The position numbers and the translations under genes are program-made. A stretch of 64,000 bases of DNA from an uncultured Lactobacillaceae bacterium (lineage in GTDB: Bacteria; Bacillota; Bacilli; Lactobacillales; Lactobacillaceae): the NCBI GenBank assembly GCA_945285405.1, contig CALYQJ010000008.1, positions 1 through 64,000 on the forward strand, in the 5' to 3' direction. Positions 23,481-34,615 of this stretch are shown in pieces (position 1 is the stretch's first letter; every line of letters starts with the position of its first letter). The notes under the pieces are model-generated. The model saw only the letters and a list, made by a program, of their open reading frames with translations, had not been told where the DNA came from and searched no databases.

Positions 23481-24702
23481 GAGTCCATATCGTCATGATT
23501 TTCCATTTTTTTACTCTCAGAAAGAAAAATTGAAAAGAGCTTATTTAGATAGTGCAGCTACAACTCAAAAACCAAGTTCAGTAATTGAAGAATTAGTTCA
23601 TTTTTATACAGAAGATAATGCTAATATTTATCGAGGAATTTATGCAACTTCACAACGTGCTACCAGTAAATTTGAAGCAGTAAGAGATCAAGTTAAAACA
23701 TTTATTAATGCTTCAGAACGTACAGAAATTATTTTTACAAAAGGAACTACTCAAAGTTTAAATTGGATAGTTTTTGGATATTTTTGGGATCGGTTACATT
23801 CCGATGATGAAATTTTAATTTCAGTAATGGAACATCATAGTAATTTAGTTCCATGGCAACAGTTAGCCATTCATACAGGAGCCAAATTAAATTATGTTAA
23901 TTTAAATGAGGATCAGCAGCTGGACATTGATGATTTTAAAGCAAAGCTTAATTCTCGGGTTAAGGTTGTAGCGTTAACTCATGTTTCTAATGTTTTGGGA
24001 TGCTTAAATCCTGTAACTCAAATTACTACTTTAGCTCATAAATTTGGAGCAAAAGTTGTTATTGATGGAGCTCAAGCAATTGGACATCTTCAAGTAGATG
24101 TTCAAGAAATTAATTGTGATTTTTATGCATTTTCAGGTCATAAAGCTTTTGCTCCTACTGGAGTAGGTGTTTTATATGGAAAAAAAGAACTTCTTGAAAA
24201 AATGAAACCATTGGAATATGGTGGGGAAATGATTTCTGATGTAAATTATCAGAATACATCTTTTAAAGATCTTCCCTTACGTTTAGAAGCAGGAACTCAA
24301 AATATATCTGGAGTAATTGGATTAGGTGCAGCACTTGATTATCTGAATAAATGTAAATTAAATGAAATTGAATGCTACATTAAAAAATTAACGAAACTGG
24401 CGTTTGAACAATTGATATCAATACCTGAGGTAATTATTTATGGTTCAAAAAATGCTTCTTTTCATCAGGGCATAATTTCATTTAATATAAAAGGAATTCA
24501 TCCTCATGATGTAGCTACAGTATTGGATATTAAAGGAGTTGAGGTTCGGGCAGGGCATCATTGTGCTCAAGTTTTGATGCGGTATTTAAACATTCCTGCT
24601 TGTTTACGCTTAAGCTTGCATATATATAATGATGAAACTGATATTCAGCAATTAATAATTGCTTTGCATGAAGTTTTGAGGTTTTTTAAACATGGATCAT
24701 GA
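23470..24702 (+). CDS. sufS: Cysteine desulfurase SufS
   Basis: YLDSAATTQKPSSVIEEL, FSGHKAFAPTGVGVLYGK, RAGHHCAQVLM. Confidence 0.96.
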   Translation: MMIESPYRHDFPFFYSQKEKLKRAYLDSAATTQKPSSVIEELVHFYTEDNANIYRGIYATSQRATSKFEAVRDQVKTFINASERTEIIFTKGTTQSLNWIVFGYFWDRLHSDDEILISVMEHHSNLVPWQQLAIHTGAKLNYVNLNEDQQLDIDDFKAKLNSRVKVVALTHVSNVLGCLNPVTQITTLAHKFGAKVVIDGAQAIGHLQVDVQEINCDFYAFSGHKAFAPTGVGVLYGKKELLEKMKPLEYGGEMISDVNYQNTSFKDLPLRLEAGTQNISGVIGLGAALDYLNKCKLNEIECYIKKLTKLAFEQLISIPEVIIYGSKNASFHQGIISFNIKGIHPHDVATVLDIKGVEVRAGHHCAQVLMRYLNIPACLRLSLHIYNDETDIQQLIIALHEVLRFFKHGS

Positions 24703-25138
24703 TAATTTATCAACTTTATATCGACAAGCTATTTTAGAAGCTGGTGAAGATCCCCATAATTTTGGTGATCTTTTAAGACCAACTGTAAGTACTGAATTAC
24801 ATAATCCTACTTGTGGTGATGTTATTATTTTACAATTAAAAATTAGTGATCATATAATTAAAGATATAAAATTTAAAGGTCAAGGGTGCATTATATCTCA
24901 AGCTAGTGCTTCAATTATGACTGATTTAATTAAAGGAAAATCACTTGATCAAGCTAAGAAACTAAGAATAGCTTTTTCTCAAATGATCACGGATGATCAC
25001 TTTATTGACAATGATAAATTAAAAGATGCATTAATCTTTAAGGGAGTTCGTAAGTTCCCTCAAAGAATTAAATGTGCAACTTTAGTTTGGAATGCATTAG
25101 AAAAGTCAATTCAACATGTGGAGGAAACCAATGGTTGA
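24692..25138 (+). CDS. sufU: Fe-S cluster assembly scaffold/sulfur-transfer protein SufU
   Basis: [48 protein letters not shown]. Confidence 0.95.
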   Translation: MDHDNLSTLYRQAILEAGEDPHNFGDLLRPTVSTELHNPTCGDVIILQLKISDHIIKDIKFKGQGCIISQASASIMTDLIKGKSLDQAKKLRIAFSQMITDDHFIDNDKLKDALIFKGVRKFPQRIKCATLVWNALEKSIQHVEETNG

Positions 25139-26570
25139 AGCAAAAACTAAAAATACTAAAAATAACGAAGAAATAGCGGCAAAAGTTGATATAAACGAAA
25201 ATTTTGATTATGGTTTTTCAGATAAATTTACACCAGTTTTTTCAACAGGTCGAGGTTTGACTGAAGAAGTAGTACGTTCAATTTCTCGAGAAAAAAATGA
25301 GCCCCAATGGATGCTAAATTATCGGCTTCATGCTTTTAAAGTTTATCAACAATCAAAGATGCCTGACTATGGGCCAGATCTTAGTGAGTTGAACTTTAAA
25401 GATATGTTATATTATCAAAAGCCAACTGATCGTAAATATCGTGATTGGGCTGATGTTCCAGATACAATAAAAGAAACATTTGAACGGCTAGGTGTACCTC
25501 AAGCTGAAAGAAAATTTTTAGCTGGTTCTTCAGCTCAATATGAATCGGAAGTTGTTTATCATAATATGAAAAAGCAATTTGATCAATTAGGAATTATTTT
25601 TACAGATACTGATACGGCTTTACATGAATATCCTGAAATTTTTAAAAAATATTTTGGAAAATTAGTTAAACCAAATTTAAATAAATTTACAGCATTAAAT
25701 GGTGCAGTTTGGTCAGGAGGAACTTTTATTTATGTTCCAAAAAATGTAGAAGTAAAAGTTCCAATTCAGTCATATTTTCGAATTAATGCTGAAAATTCTG
25801 GGCAATTTGAGCGAACACTAATTGTAGTAGATGAAGGTGCTTCTGTTAATTACGTTGAGGGTTGTACTGCTCCAAACTATTCTAGCGATAGCTTGCATGC
25901 CGCAGTAGTTGAAGTATTCGTAGAACCAAATGCTTATTGTCGTTATACTACTATTCAAAATTGGTCTAAAAATGTTTATAGTTTAGAAACTAAACGTGCT
26001 CAAGCCATGGAAAATTCTACAATGGAATGGGTAGATGGTAATTTAGGTTCTAAAACTACTATGAAATATCCAGCAGTTTATCTTGATGGTCGTGGAGCAA
26101 AAGGGACCATGCTTTCAGTAGCAATTGCTTCGAAAGGAGTTGATCAAGATAATGGAGCACGGATGATACATAATGCTCCGGACACAACAAGTTCAATCAT
26201 TTCAAAATCAATATCTAAGGATGGCGGAGCTGTTGATTATCGTGGAACTGTTCGTTTTGGACCGCATTCTGATCGATCTTTTTGTCATGTAGAATGTGAT
26301 ACCATTATTATGGATGAAGAATCTAGCTCTGATACTATTCCATATAATGAAATTTTAAATGGTAATGTCACTATGGAGCATGAAGCTAAGGTATCGAAGA
26401 TTTCAGAGGAACAATTATATTATTTGATGAGCAGAGGAATTTCAGAAGAAAAAGCCACGGAAATGATAGTTATGGGGTTTGTAGAACCTTTTACTAAGGA
26501 ATTACCAATGGAATATGCTGTTGAATTAAATCGTTTAATTGGAATGGAATTTGTAGGGGGAATTGGCTAA
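25116..26570 (+). CDS. sufB: Fe-S cluster assembly protein SufB
   Basis: [55 protein letters not shown]. Confidence 0.96.
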   Translation: MWRKPMVEAKTKNTKNNEEIAAKVDINENFDYGFSDKFTPVFSTGRGLTEEVVRSISREKNEPQWMLNYRLHAFKVYQQSKMPDYGPDLSELNFKDMLYYQKPTDRKYRDWADVPDTIKETFERLGVPQAERKFLAGSSAQYESEVVYHNMKKQFDQLGIIFTDTDTALHEYPEIFKKYFGKLVKPNLNKFTALNGAVWSGGTFIYVPKNVEVKVPIQSYFRINAENSGQFERTLIVVDEGASVNYVEGCTAPNYSSDSLHAAVVEVFVEPNAYCRYTTIQNWSKNVYSLETKRAQAMENSTMEWVDGNLGSKTTMKYPAVYLDGRGAKGTMLSVAIASKGVDQDNGARMIHNAPDTTSSIISKSISKDGGAVDYRGTVRFGPHSDRSFCHVECDTIIMDEESSSDTIPYNEILNGNVTMEHEAKVSKISEEQLYYLMSRGISEEKATEMIVMGFVEPFTKELPMEYAVELNRLIGMEFVGGIG

Positions 26571-26572
26571 TA

Positions 26573-27418
26573 TTGATTCCGTTAAAACTTAATGAAGTTT
26601 TAAAAATTATAAAATTGAATTCCAATGTTGAATTTATTGAGCAACGAAAGTCACAAATAGAATATCAGTTAGAATTAGTAAATCAATGGCAATTAAAAAC
26701 TGGAGGCAAATATCTTTTAATTGGACCTAATCAAAGTGATTTAACTTTAATTATAGCTTTAGCAATTGGCGATAAGGGTCTAATTGAATCATTTGAAGTA
26801 ACTCCTGGTTGTGGAAGTGCTCCGGTTACATTTGGTGTTTCTGACACTAAATTATTAAACTTAAATTGTAGAATTCATTTTCACTCCGCTAAGATTTTTC
26901 CTTTTGCGGAGTTTAATTTTTCTTCTAATTATTTTGATGGAGTGATTATTGCACATGCAACTTGGTATTTTGCAAAATATGATGAGTTGGCTAAAATATT
27001 GCAGCAAATCTCTAAAATAATTCCAATAATTTATTTTGTTGAGTGGGATTTAAACTTTACAAATTTTCATCAATGGGGGGCATATTTAGCTTATTTATGG
27101 CAAGGTGAAATTGCCCAGATGGCAAATAGTAATATAACGAATATACGGTCAATAATTTCATCAACTGAAGTGATTAATCTACTTATTAAGAATCATTATA
27201 ATATTAAGCAGAAAAAAATAATCGATACATCTAAACTTTTGGATGGGTCATGGCAGTTAATGTATGTTTTAATCAATGGTAAAAAGATATTAAAACAGCT
27301 TTCTTCAGATTTGGTTACCGATAATTTTTTAAAGCAGGAACTATCAGTAATTAAAAAGTTTGATTTTGAAAAAATACAATCACTCCCTAGTTATTCTTTA
27401 ATTGCACAAAAGGATTAA
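26573..27418 (+). CDS. Orphan protein, possibly a diverged class I methyltransferase-like fold
   Basis: 281 aa, TTG start; GGKYLLIGPNQSDLTLIIALAIGDKGLIESFEV vaguely motif-I/II-like; immediately after sufB. Confidence 0.4.
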   Translation: MIPLKLNEVLKIIKLNSNVEFIEQRKSQIEYQLELVNQWQLKTGGKYLLIGPNQSDLTLIIALAIGDKGLIESFEVTPGCGSAPVTFGVSDTKLLNLNCRIHFHSAKIFPFAEFNFSSNYFDGVIIAHATWYFAKYDELAKILQQISKIIPIIYFVEWDLNFTNFHQWGAYLAYLWQGEIAQMANSNITNIRSIISSTEVINLLIKNHYNIKQKKIIDTSKLLDGSWQLMYVLINGKKILKQLSSDLVTDNFLKQELSVIKKFDFEKIQSLPSYSLIAQKD

Positions 27419-27447
27419 TTGTAATAAAATTACTTTTATGCAAAAAA

Positions 27448-28509
27448 ATGTTTAAAAATAAAGGGGGATTTAATTTGATGAGTAAAGCTAAACCAACAGA
27501 TTTTGATTGGGCTAATCTTGATTTTTCATATCATGATTTACCATTTAGGTTTCGTGCGTTTTATCGTAACGGAAAGTGGGAAGAAGGTAAATTAGTCACT
27601 GATTCTCAAATTTCTTTATCTGAAGCTTCACCTTCGATTCATTATGGACAGCAAGTTTTTGAAGGATTAAAGGCTTACCGTCGTCCTGATGGTGGAATTA
27701 ACCTTTTCCGACCAAACGAAAATGGGAAACGGATGAATCGTTCAGCTAAACGTTTATTAATGCCAGAATTTCCAGTAGATCGTTTTGTTGAAGCAATTAA
27801 GCAAGTGGTTTTAGCAAATAAAGAATTTGTCCCACCTTATGGTACAGGAGCAACACTCTACTTAAGACCTTTGATGATTGCAATTGATTCGGTTGTTGGT
27901 GTACAACCAGGTAAAGAATATATGCTGAATATTTATGCGACTCCAGTTGGACCATATTTTAAAGGAGGACTGACTCCAACGGCTTTTGTTACATCGCAGT
28001 ATGATCGAGCAGCGCATGGTGGAACTGGGCGAGCTAAAGTAGGTGGAAATTATGCTGCTAGTCTATTACCAGGGTCAAAGGCTCATGAAACTGGTTATTC
28101 TGATGTAGTATATCTCGATCCCATACATCATGAGTATATTGAAGAACTAGGATCTGCTAATTTTTTTGGAATTACTAAACTTGGACAATTCTTAACTCCG
28201 AAATCACCATCAATTTTACCTTCCATTACTAAATTATCAGTTTTAGATTTATCGAAAGAAATGGGCTTGAAACCAGCACAAGTTCAAATTTCAATTAATG
28301 ATCTTGATTTATTTGCTGAAGCAGGAGCAATGGGTACTGCTGCAGTAATTTCCCCAGTTGGATCTATTACGAATCATGGGGAAAAGCATGTTTTTTATTC
28401 TGAAACCGAACCCGGCCCAATTACGTTAAAACTCTATAATCGTTTAACTGGAATTCAATTTGGTACTGAATCTGGACCGGAAGGTTGGGTTATTGATTTA
28501 GGTAAATAA
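27448..28509 (+). CDS. ilvE: Branched-chain amino acid aminotransferase (likely start ATG 27478)
   Basis: HYGQQVFEGLKAYRRPDGGINLFRP, EELGSANFFGI. Confidence 0.94.
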   Translation: MFKNKGGFNLMSKAKPTDFDWANLDFSYHDLPFRFRAFYRNGKWEEGKLVTDSQISLSEASPSIHYGQQVFEGLKAYRRPDGGINLFRPNENGKRMNRSAKRLLMPEFPVDRFVEAIKQVVLANKEFVPPYGTGATLYLRPLMIAIDSVVGVQPGKEYMLNIYATPVGPYFKGGLTPTAFVTSQYDRAAHGGTGRAKVGGNYAASLLPGSKAHETGYSDVVYLDPIHHEYIEELGSANFFGITKLGQFLTPKSPSILPSITKLSVLDLSKEMGLKPAQVQISINDLDLFAEAGAMGTAAVISPVGSITNHGEKHVFYSETEPGPITLKLYNRLTGIQFGTESGPEGWVIDLGK

Positions 28510-28518
28510 AATAATTTT

Positions 28519-28567
28519 AAAAAAAGAATTCAAATTTTTTTCTATATAAAATTTGAATTCTTTTTTG
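28519..28567. terminator. Bidirectional terminator between ilvE and uspA-like gene
   Basis: AAGAATTCAAATTTT...AAAATTTGAATTCTTTTTTG. Confidence 0.8.
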
Positions 28568-28581
28568 TTTTGTAGTTTAGG

Positions 28582-29007
28582 TTATTTTTTTACTACTAAG
28601 CAATTACAATTGGAATGTTGTACAACATATTCTGTTACAGAACCAACAAATAATTTTTCAACTTTACTCATCCCTGTAGCGCCCAAAACAATTAAATCGT
28701 GAGGATTAGTGAAGCGGTCTTGGCTAATAATTACTTTAGGATTTCCTAATTCTATATATTTATTTGCTAAGATATTTTTCTCTTTCGCTTTTGCAACTAA
28801 GGAACTTATTTGATTTTTAACTCCATCAGTTATTCGGTGTAAAGCATCCGTATCAAAACTTGATACATTTTTTAAAAGCTGATTATCAATCACTGCAATT
28901 ATATCTAAATTAGCTTTTGATTTTTTTGCAAGATCCATAGCCTTTTTAAAGGCTAAAAAAGACAGTTTAGAACCATCAAATGCTGTTAGGATATTTTGAT
29001 AAACCAT
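28582..29007 (-). CDS. Universal stress protein (UspA family)
   Basis: NILTAFDGSKLSFLAFKKAMDLA, LIVLGATGMSKVEKLFVGSVTEYVVQHSNCNCLVVK. Confidence 0.92.
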   Translation of the reverse strand: MVYQNILTAFDGSKLSFLAFKKAMDLAKKSKANLDIIAVIDNQLLKNVSSFDTDALHRITDGVKNQISSLVAKAKEKNILANKYIELGNPKVIISQDRFTNPHDLIVLGATGMSKVEKLFVGSVTEYVVQHSNCNCLVVKK

Positions 29008-29072
29008 TGTTTCCCTTTCGAAAATTATTATATTTTTTTGAAATAAAAATGTAGCTTAATTTATAAAAAGAG

Positions 29073-29330
29073 TTATTTATTTTTCATAGATTTAATTAAA
29101 ATTCGATTGATAGTAAAAGTTACTATCACACCAAGAATTAGTGAAAAAAATTCTAACCACGCATTTTCTGTAATAACTGCACAAATGGTGATAATGACGA
29201 TAATTACAATAGATAAATTATATAAAAGTACTTGATACGGTGATAATTGTAAAAAATTACGTTTGATAGTTATAAATATACCGCATAAACTTATTAAAAT
29301 CGCGTAAATACTAAATAATATTTTCATCAT
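29073..29330 (-). CDS. Small membrane protein (85 aa, 3 TM)
   Basis: Hydrophobic translation with downstream spacing to 6S-like RNA. Confidence 0.6.
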   Translation of the reverse strand: MMKILFSIYAILISLCGIFITIKRNFLQLSPYQVLLYNLSIVIIVIITICAVITENAWLEFFSLILGVIVTFTINRILIKSMKNK

Positions 29331-29345
29331 AATAGTTAATCCTTA

Positions 29346-29561
29346 AAAAAAATAAACTGGAAAATTCCAGTTTATTAATCTCTCTTGATGCCGTTCACCG
29401 AGTTGATTTGGTTGATCCCGCGATTAAACTAAGTGGGAACTATTTTCATTTGCTTTAATTACCTTTGTGCCAGGCCTATCTTAACAAATGCGATTCATTC
29501 CCAATAATCAATGGTTGTCGGTCAACACAATTTTTGACTCAGTTCGAACATTAGAGATTAT
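29346..29561 (-). ncRNA. ssrS: 6S RNA (ssrS) candidate with intrinsic terminator
   Basis: Minus-strand rod: AATCTCT/AGAGATT, ATGTTC/GAACggCAT, ACTGAG/CTCGGT, GTTGACC/GG(GA)TCAAC, central bubble containing TTGGGAATG and AGTTCCCACTTAG, then GCATTTG/CAAATG; extended -10 TGCTATATT upstream; terminator AATAAACTGGAATTTTCCAGTTTATTTTTTTT. Confidence 0.75.
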
Positions 29562-29604
29562 TATCAATATAGCACAAAGACTATTATTCAACAATAGAAA
29601 AAGA

Positions 29605-30219
29605 TTAAAGTCGCTTATTATAGTACTCAACAATTAACTGTTCATCAATATCAGGATCTAATTCATCACGTACTGGTTCTCGAACAAAGGTACCTTCTAA
29701 CTTTTTATCATCAAAAGTTACATAATTAGGACGACTAACAGTACTGTCAAGTGCAGTTTTTACTATATCCAAATTTTTAGATTTTTCTTTTAAACTAATG
29801 ACTTGACCAGGTTTTACTATATATGATGGAATATCAACTCTTTTACCATCTACTGTTACATGTCCATGATTTACCATTTGGCGAGCTTGTTTTCTAGTTA
29901 AAGCAAACCCCATTTTATAGACTAAATTATCTAGTCTGGATTCTAACAAGTTTAAAAGGTTTTCACCATGAGTGTATTCACTTTTAATTTTGCCAGCACG
30001 AACAAATAAATTTTGAAATTGACGTTCATTTAAACCATACATTAAACGAACCTTTTGTTTTTCTCTAAGTTGAGTTGCATATTCTGATGGTTTAGAACGG
30101 TTATTTCGTCCATGATCACCAGGAGCATATGGTTTGCGTTGTAATTCTTTGCCTGTACCAAGTAAAGAATAACCTAATCTTCTTGATTGTTTCCAAACTG
30201 GTTTAATATTTCGAGACAT
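29605..30219 (-). CDS. rpsD: 30S ribosomal protein S4
   Basis: [58 protein letters not shown]. Confidence 0.97.
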   Translation of the reverse strand: MSRNIKPVWKQSRRLGYSLLGTGKELQRKPYAPGDHGRNNRSKPSEYATQLREKQKVRLMYGLNERQFQNLFVRAGKIKSEYTHGENLLNLLESRLDNLVYKMGFALTRKQARQMVNHGHVTVDGKRVDIPSYIVKPGQVISLKEKSKNLDIVKTALDSTVSRPNYVTFDDKKLEGTFVREPVRDELDPDIDEQLIVEYYNKRL

Positions 30220-30224
30220 TTTGT

Positions 30225-30410
30225 TCCTCCAATTTATTTGTCTTGGAGTAAAATAACTATCATCTCAATCTCGTACAATTTATCCTAATTTTCACTTTAG
30301 CAGCAAAGTTACTCATTCCTTTAAATGTGTAAATTGTTGACGTCCGATCAGATGATTGCTGCTATTCTACACAGTGGAATATTTTACTTGATTTGTGTCA
30401 GGCAGTCAAT
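30225..30410 (-). promoter_or_regulatory. Possible S4 autoregulatory mRNA leader of rpsD
   Basis: Long structured-looking 5' region upstream of rpsD; Firmicute rpsD leaders are known S4 targets; structure not verified. Confidence 0.35.
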
Positions 30411-30482
30411 TTATGAATAAAATTTTTTATCGTGGTAGTAATTTGGTATAATTTATCATATTAAGAGAGGCTTTAATATACT

Positions 30483-32231
30483 ATGTGGTGGATCATTGTT
30501 TTTATCGTTTTTATCGTCATCCTCTTAGTTTGGCTAGGAGTGATTTTTTATCAACGAAGAATTAATTTAAAAATTGAGGCGTTAGATCAAGAAAAGAACC
30601 ATTTACTGGATCACCATCTTGATGAAGAATTTGCTAAACTTGAGCAAGAAAATCCTACTGGAGAAAGTTTAGCTAGTTTAAATCGTTTGCAACAAGAATA
30701 CAATCATTTAAAGAATCGAAAATTAGTTGATTTAGAAACTTTCTTTTTTGAAGCAGAAGATTCAAATAATAAATTTCAATTTTTGCAGGGCCGTCGCAAA
30801 ATTACTGAATTAGAAAAAAGAATTAAAGAAGCTAAAGATTTATTAACTAAAATTCAATCCGCTTTATCTCAAATTCAAAATGTACAAAATCAGGATAAAG
30901 AATTGATGAGTCAAATTAATGACGATTTGAGCACGGTAAAAAGGAAGATTCTGTCACAAGGTTATGCTTATGGTCCGGCTCAAGATAATTTAGAACACCG
31001 ATTGGCAAAAATTGATGAAAATTACGATCAAGTACAACAGGTCTATTTAAGTGGTGATTATGCAAAAGCTAAAGTTCAATTTACTGTTGTAAAGAAAGAA
31101 ACTGCAGATTTAAATCACGATATGCAAAAGATTGCTGATTTGTATGAACGTTTAAATAAAAGTTTTCCTGAACAGATTGATGAAATTAAAACTACTTATG
31201 TCAAATTTAAAAATTTAGGGTATTGTTTTATTGATGATGATTTTGATGATCAACTTTTAGATTTGCAAAATTCTCTTAATCAAACAATTGAACTTTTAAA
31301 TCAGGCAGCTGTAACTGATATTCAACAGAATTGTGCTAAAATTTCGGAAAAAATTAAAAAATTATATACTGTTTTACAGCGTGAATATAATTCTCGGCGG
31401 CAAGTTCAACGTGATAAAACTGAACTTTATCAATTTATTGTTCATGCAGAGAGGCAAAATCGCTCATTAAGGGATACTGTATATCATTGTGCAAATGTTT
31501 TTATAATTCCAGATGAAGAACTCAAAAAAGCAACTAAGTTTGAAATTCAAATTGAAGATATTCGTTTAAACTATAATCGTGACATGCAGAAGGTTTTTGA
31601 TAAGGAAGCAGTTTTTAGTGTAATTAATCGAAATTTTGAATTATATCGAAAAGAATTAACTGAAATTGAAAAAAATCAAGTAAAAATTGCAAATTTAGTT
31701 GCTCAAGATTATCAGGATTTATCTGTTTACAAAAAAGATCTATTAGTAGATGAATCTGCTTTAAAGGTTATTGTTAGATACGTTGAAAAAGAGAATTTAC
31801 CAGGAGTACCTCAAGATTATCAAGAATTTTATTTAGTAGTAAATAATGAGCTAAAAAAATTTCATAACCTTTTGCAAACTGATAAGATTAATTTAACTGA
31901 TATTAAAAAGGTTGCGAATATGCTACAAGAAGATTTACTATCTTTAGCGGATCGCACGAATGAAATCGTTAAAAATTCTCGATTAACGGAAATTTTGATT
32001 CAAAATGTAATTCAACATCAATCTAAACGACCAGAAGTAACTACTAAAATTAACCAAGCTAAACAAATTTATTCAAAAAAATATGATTATGAAGCTTCAA
32101 TGAATATTTTAGCTAAAGAATTAGAGCTAATTAAGCCAGGAGCTTTTCAAGAAATTGTAGATAATTATGATAATCATGATCAGTTAAATTTAAAATTAAA
32201 TGAAATGGAGCCGAATGAAAAGAATTTATGA
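30483..32231 (+). CDS. ezrA: Septation ring formation regulator EzrA
   Basis: 582 aa, N-terminal TM then long coiled coil; TYYQRR-like start, EYNHLKNRKLVDLETFFFEAEDSNNKFQF; next to iscS-thiI. Confidence 0.88.
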   Translation: MWWIIVFIVFIVILLVWLGVIFYQRRINLKIEALDQEKNHLLDHHLDEEFAKLEQENPTGESLASLNRLQQEYNHLKNRKLVDLETFFFEAEDSNNKFQFLQGRRKITELEKRIKEAKDLLTKIQSALSQIQNVQNQDKELMSQINDDLSTVKRKILSQGYAYGPAQDNLEHRLAKIDENYDQVQQVYLSGDYAKAKVQFTVVKKETADLNHDMQKIADLYERLNKSFPEQIDEIKTTYVKFKNLGYCFIDDDFDDQLLDLQNSLNQTIELLNQAAVTDIQQNCAKISEKIKKLYTVLQREYNSRRQVQRDKTELYQFIVHAERQNRSLRDTVYHCANVFIIPDEELKKATKFEIQIEDIRLNYNRDMQKVFDKEAVFSVINRNFELYRKELTEIEKNQVKIANLVAQDYQDLSVYKKDLLVDESALKVIVRYVEKENLPGVPQDYQEFYLVVNNELKKFHNLLQTDKINLTDIKKVANMLQEDLLSLADRTNEIVKNSRLTEILIQNVIQHQSKRPEVTTKINQAKQIYSKKYDYEASMNILAKELELIKPGAFQEIVDNYDNHDQLNLKLNEMEPNEKNL

Positions 32232-33373
32232 TTTATTTTGATAATAGTGCAACTACTCCAATTGACCCTCGAGTTCTGGATACTTTTGTTAAAGTTTCAC
32301 AAACTTATCCAGGAAATCCCTCAAGTTTACATCAATTGGGACGTAAAGCAACTGAAGTTTTAGAATTATCCCGCCAACAAATTAAAGATATATTAAATCT
32401 TAAAAATCGGGAAGTACTTTTTACTAGTGGTGGATCTGAAGGTGATAATCTTATAATTAAAGGTGTTGCTCATAATCGAAAGTTAAGTGGTCATCACATT
32501 ATTGTCAGTGCAATTGAACATGCTGCTGTATTAAATGCAGCAAAGCAACTTGAAAAAGAAGGATTTGAAGTAACTTATCTATCTCCAGATAAAAATGGTC
32601 AAATCAGGCCAGAAACTCTTAGTAACGCAATTCGTAATGATACTATTTTAGTATCGATTATGGCTGTTAATAATGAGACTGGTGCAATTCAACCTTTGAA
32701 TGAATTATCAGATATTTTACAAAAGTATCCCCAGATTGTTTTTCATGTAGATGCAGTTCAAGCAGTAGGAAAACAGTTAGAATCAATTTATTTAAATGAT
32801 CGAATTGACTTTTTAAGTTTTTCAGGTCATAAATTTCGTGGGCCAAAAGGAATTGGGTTCGTTATCTATCATCCTAATCGACATTTTGATCCTTTAATAG
32901 CCGGTGGAGGACAAGAAAATGGTTTACGTGGAGGAACGGAAAATATTCCTGCCATAGCTGCAATGGCTAAAGCTTTAAGATTAAGTTTTGATAATATTAA
33001 TCAATGTCAGAAAAAATATATTGAAATGAAAAATATTTTACTGAATTTTTTGGATAAAGATCCTGATTTTTATGTTATTTCCAAAAATTCAAAAATTTAT
33101 ACACCATCAATTATTTCATTTGCTTTAATTGGGGTAAAAGGGGAAACAGTGATTCACTACCTGGAAGCTCAAGAAACTTTTATTTCTACAACTAGTGCTT
33201 GTTCGTCAAATAGAAATCAACCATCTCATGTTTTAATGGCAATGAAAGAACCTGACGAAGTAATTAAGGGAGAATTAAGAGTTAGTTTAGGACCACAGAA
33301 TGACATTTCCGAAATGAAAAATTTTGTGAATCAACTAGAAAAGATGAAAGATAAACTGAAGGTATTTATTTAA
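32228..33373 (+). CDS. Cysteine desulfurase (NifS/IscS-like)
   Basis: YFDNSATTPIDPRVLDTF, FSGHKFRGPKGIGFVIY, SACSS. Confidence 0.94.
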   Translation: MIYFDNSATTPIDPRVLDTFVKVSQTYPGNPSSLHQLGRKATEVLELSRQQIKDILNLKNREVLFTSGGSEGDNLIIKGVAHNRKLSGHHIIVSAIEHAAVLNAAKQLEKEGFEVTYLSPDKNGQIRPETLSNAIRNDTILVSIMAVNNETGAIQPLNELSDILQKYPQIVFHVDAVQAVGKQLESIYLNDRIDFLSFSGHKFRGPKGIGFVIYHPNRHFDPLIAGGGQENGLRGGTENIPAIAAMAKALRLSFDNINQCQKKYIEMKNILLNFLDKDPDFYVISKNSKIYTPSIISFALIGVKGETVIHYLEAQETFISTTSACSSNRNQPSHVLMAMKEPDEVIKGELRVSLGPQNDISEMKNFVNQLEKMKDKLKVFI

Positions 33374-34593
33374 TGGAATATAATGAATTAATGGTTCGCT
33401 ATGGTGAACTTTCAACTAAGGGGAAAAATCGCCGGCAATTTATTGAGCATTTGAGAATTGATATCAAAAAAAAATTAATAAAGTTTCCAGTTACTATAAA
33501 GGCTAGTCGTGATCATTTACATATTTTGCTTAATGGGGAAGATCCACAACCAATTATAAAAAAGCTGCAAACAATTTTTGGAATTCAAAGCATTTGTAAA
33601 ACAGTAAGAGTAGACTTAGCTATTGAAAAAATAAAAAAAGCAAGTCTTTTTTTAGCACAGCAGGCAGTACCTTACTCAAAAACCTTTAAAGTGAAAACCA
33701 AAAGAATTAATAAAAATTTTTCTATTGGTACATTTGCTTTAAATAATTTAATTGGCGATTTGATTTTAGAAAATTATCCAGGATTAAAAGTAGATGTACA
33801 TCAACCAGACTTTGAATTAACTATTGAAATTAGAAAAGATGCCGTTTATCTTTATGATAACGTGATTCCTGGAGCTCATGGTATGCCGGCTGGAACTGCT
33901 GGGAAAGTTCAAGTGATGCTTTCGGGAGGTATTGACTCCCCGGTGGCTGCTTATTTAGCCTTAAAAAGAGGTATGCGTATCGAAATGCTGCATTTCTTTT
34001 CTCCACCTTATACATCACCTCAAGCTTTAGCAAAAAGTAAGGAGTTAACTAAAAAATTAATTCCTTATACTGGTAACTCTTCAATTCAGTTTATTGCCGT
34101 TCCTTTTGCTAAAATTCAGGAGCAAATTAAAGTTAAAGTTCCTGAAGGTTATTTGATGACAGTCCAGCGGCGTTTGATGTTAAGATTAGCTGATAAGATT
34201 CGTGCTCAACGAAATGGTTTAGCAATTGTTACTGGAGAATCTGTGGGGCAAGTAGCCTCACAGACTTTAGAAAGTATGATGGCAATTAATGATGTAACAT
34301 CAACACCAGTATTACGTCCTTTAGTTTCTTTTGACAAAAATGAAATTATCGCTGTAGCAAAAAAAATTGATACTTTTAATCTTTCAATTATGCCTTTTGA
34401 AGATTGTTGTACAATTTTTGCGCCACCTCAACCAAAAACTAAGCCACATTTGATTAAGGCTCGTGAATATGAAAAATTAATTGATGTTGAACAATTAATG
34501 GCAGAATCGTTAAATCAACTTGAAATTACTAGTATAAAAGCTGATCAAAATTACCTTACCAAAGAGAAGCCTCAAATTTTAAGCTTATTGTAA
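33373..34593 (+). CDS. thiI: tRNA 4-thiouridine synthase ThiI
   Basis: THUMP N-terminus and [33 protein letters not shown]. Confidence 0.95.
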   Translation: MEYNELMVRYGELSTKGKNRRQFIEHLRIDIKKKLIKFPVTIKASRDHLHILLNGEDPQPIIKKLQTIFGIQSICKTVRVDLAIEKIKKASLFLAQQAVPYSKTFKVKTKRINKNFSIGTFALNNLIGDLILENYPGLKVDVHQPDFELTIEIRKDAVYLYDNVIPGAHGMPAGTAGKVQVMLSGGIDSPVAAYLALKRGMRIEMLHFFSPPYTSPQALAKSKELTKKLIPYTGNSSIQFIAVPFAKIQEQIKVKVPEGYLMTVQRRLMLRLADKIRAQRNGLAIVTGESVGQVASQTLESMMAINDVTSTPVLRPLVSFDKNEIIAVAKKIDTFNLSIMPFEDCCTIFAPPQPKTKPHLIKAREYEKLIDVEQLMAESLNQLEITSIKADQNYLTKEKPQILSLL

Positions 34594-34615
34594 ATTTTTC
34601 AGAAAAGGTGAAAAT

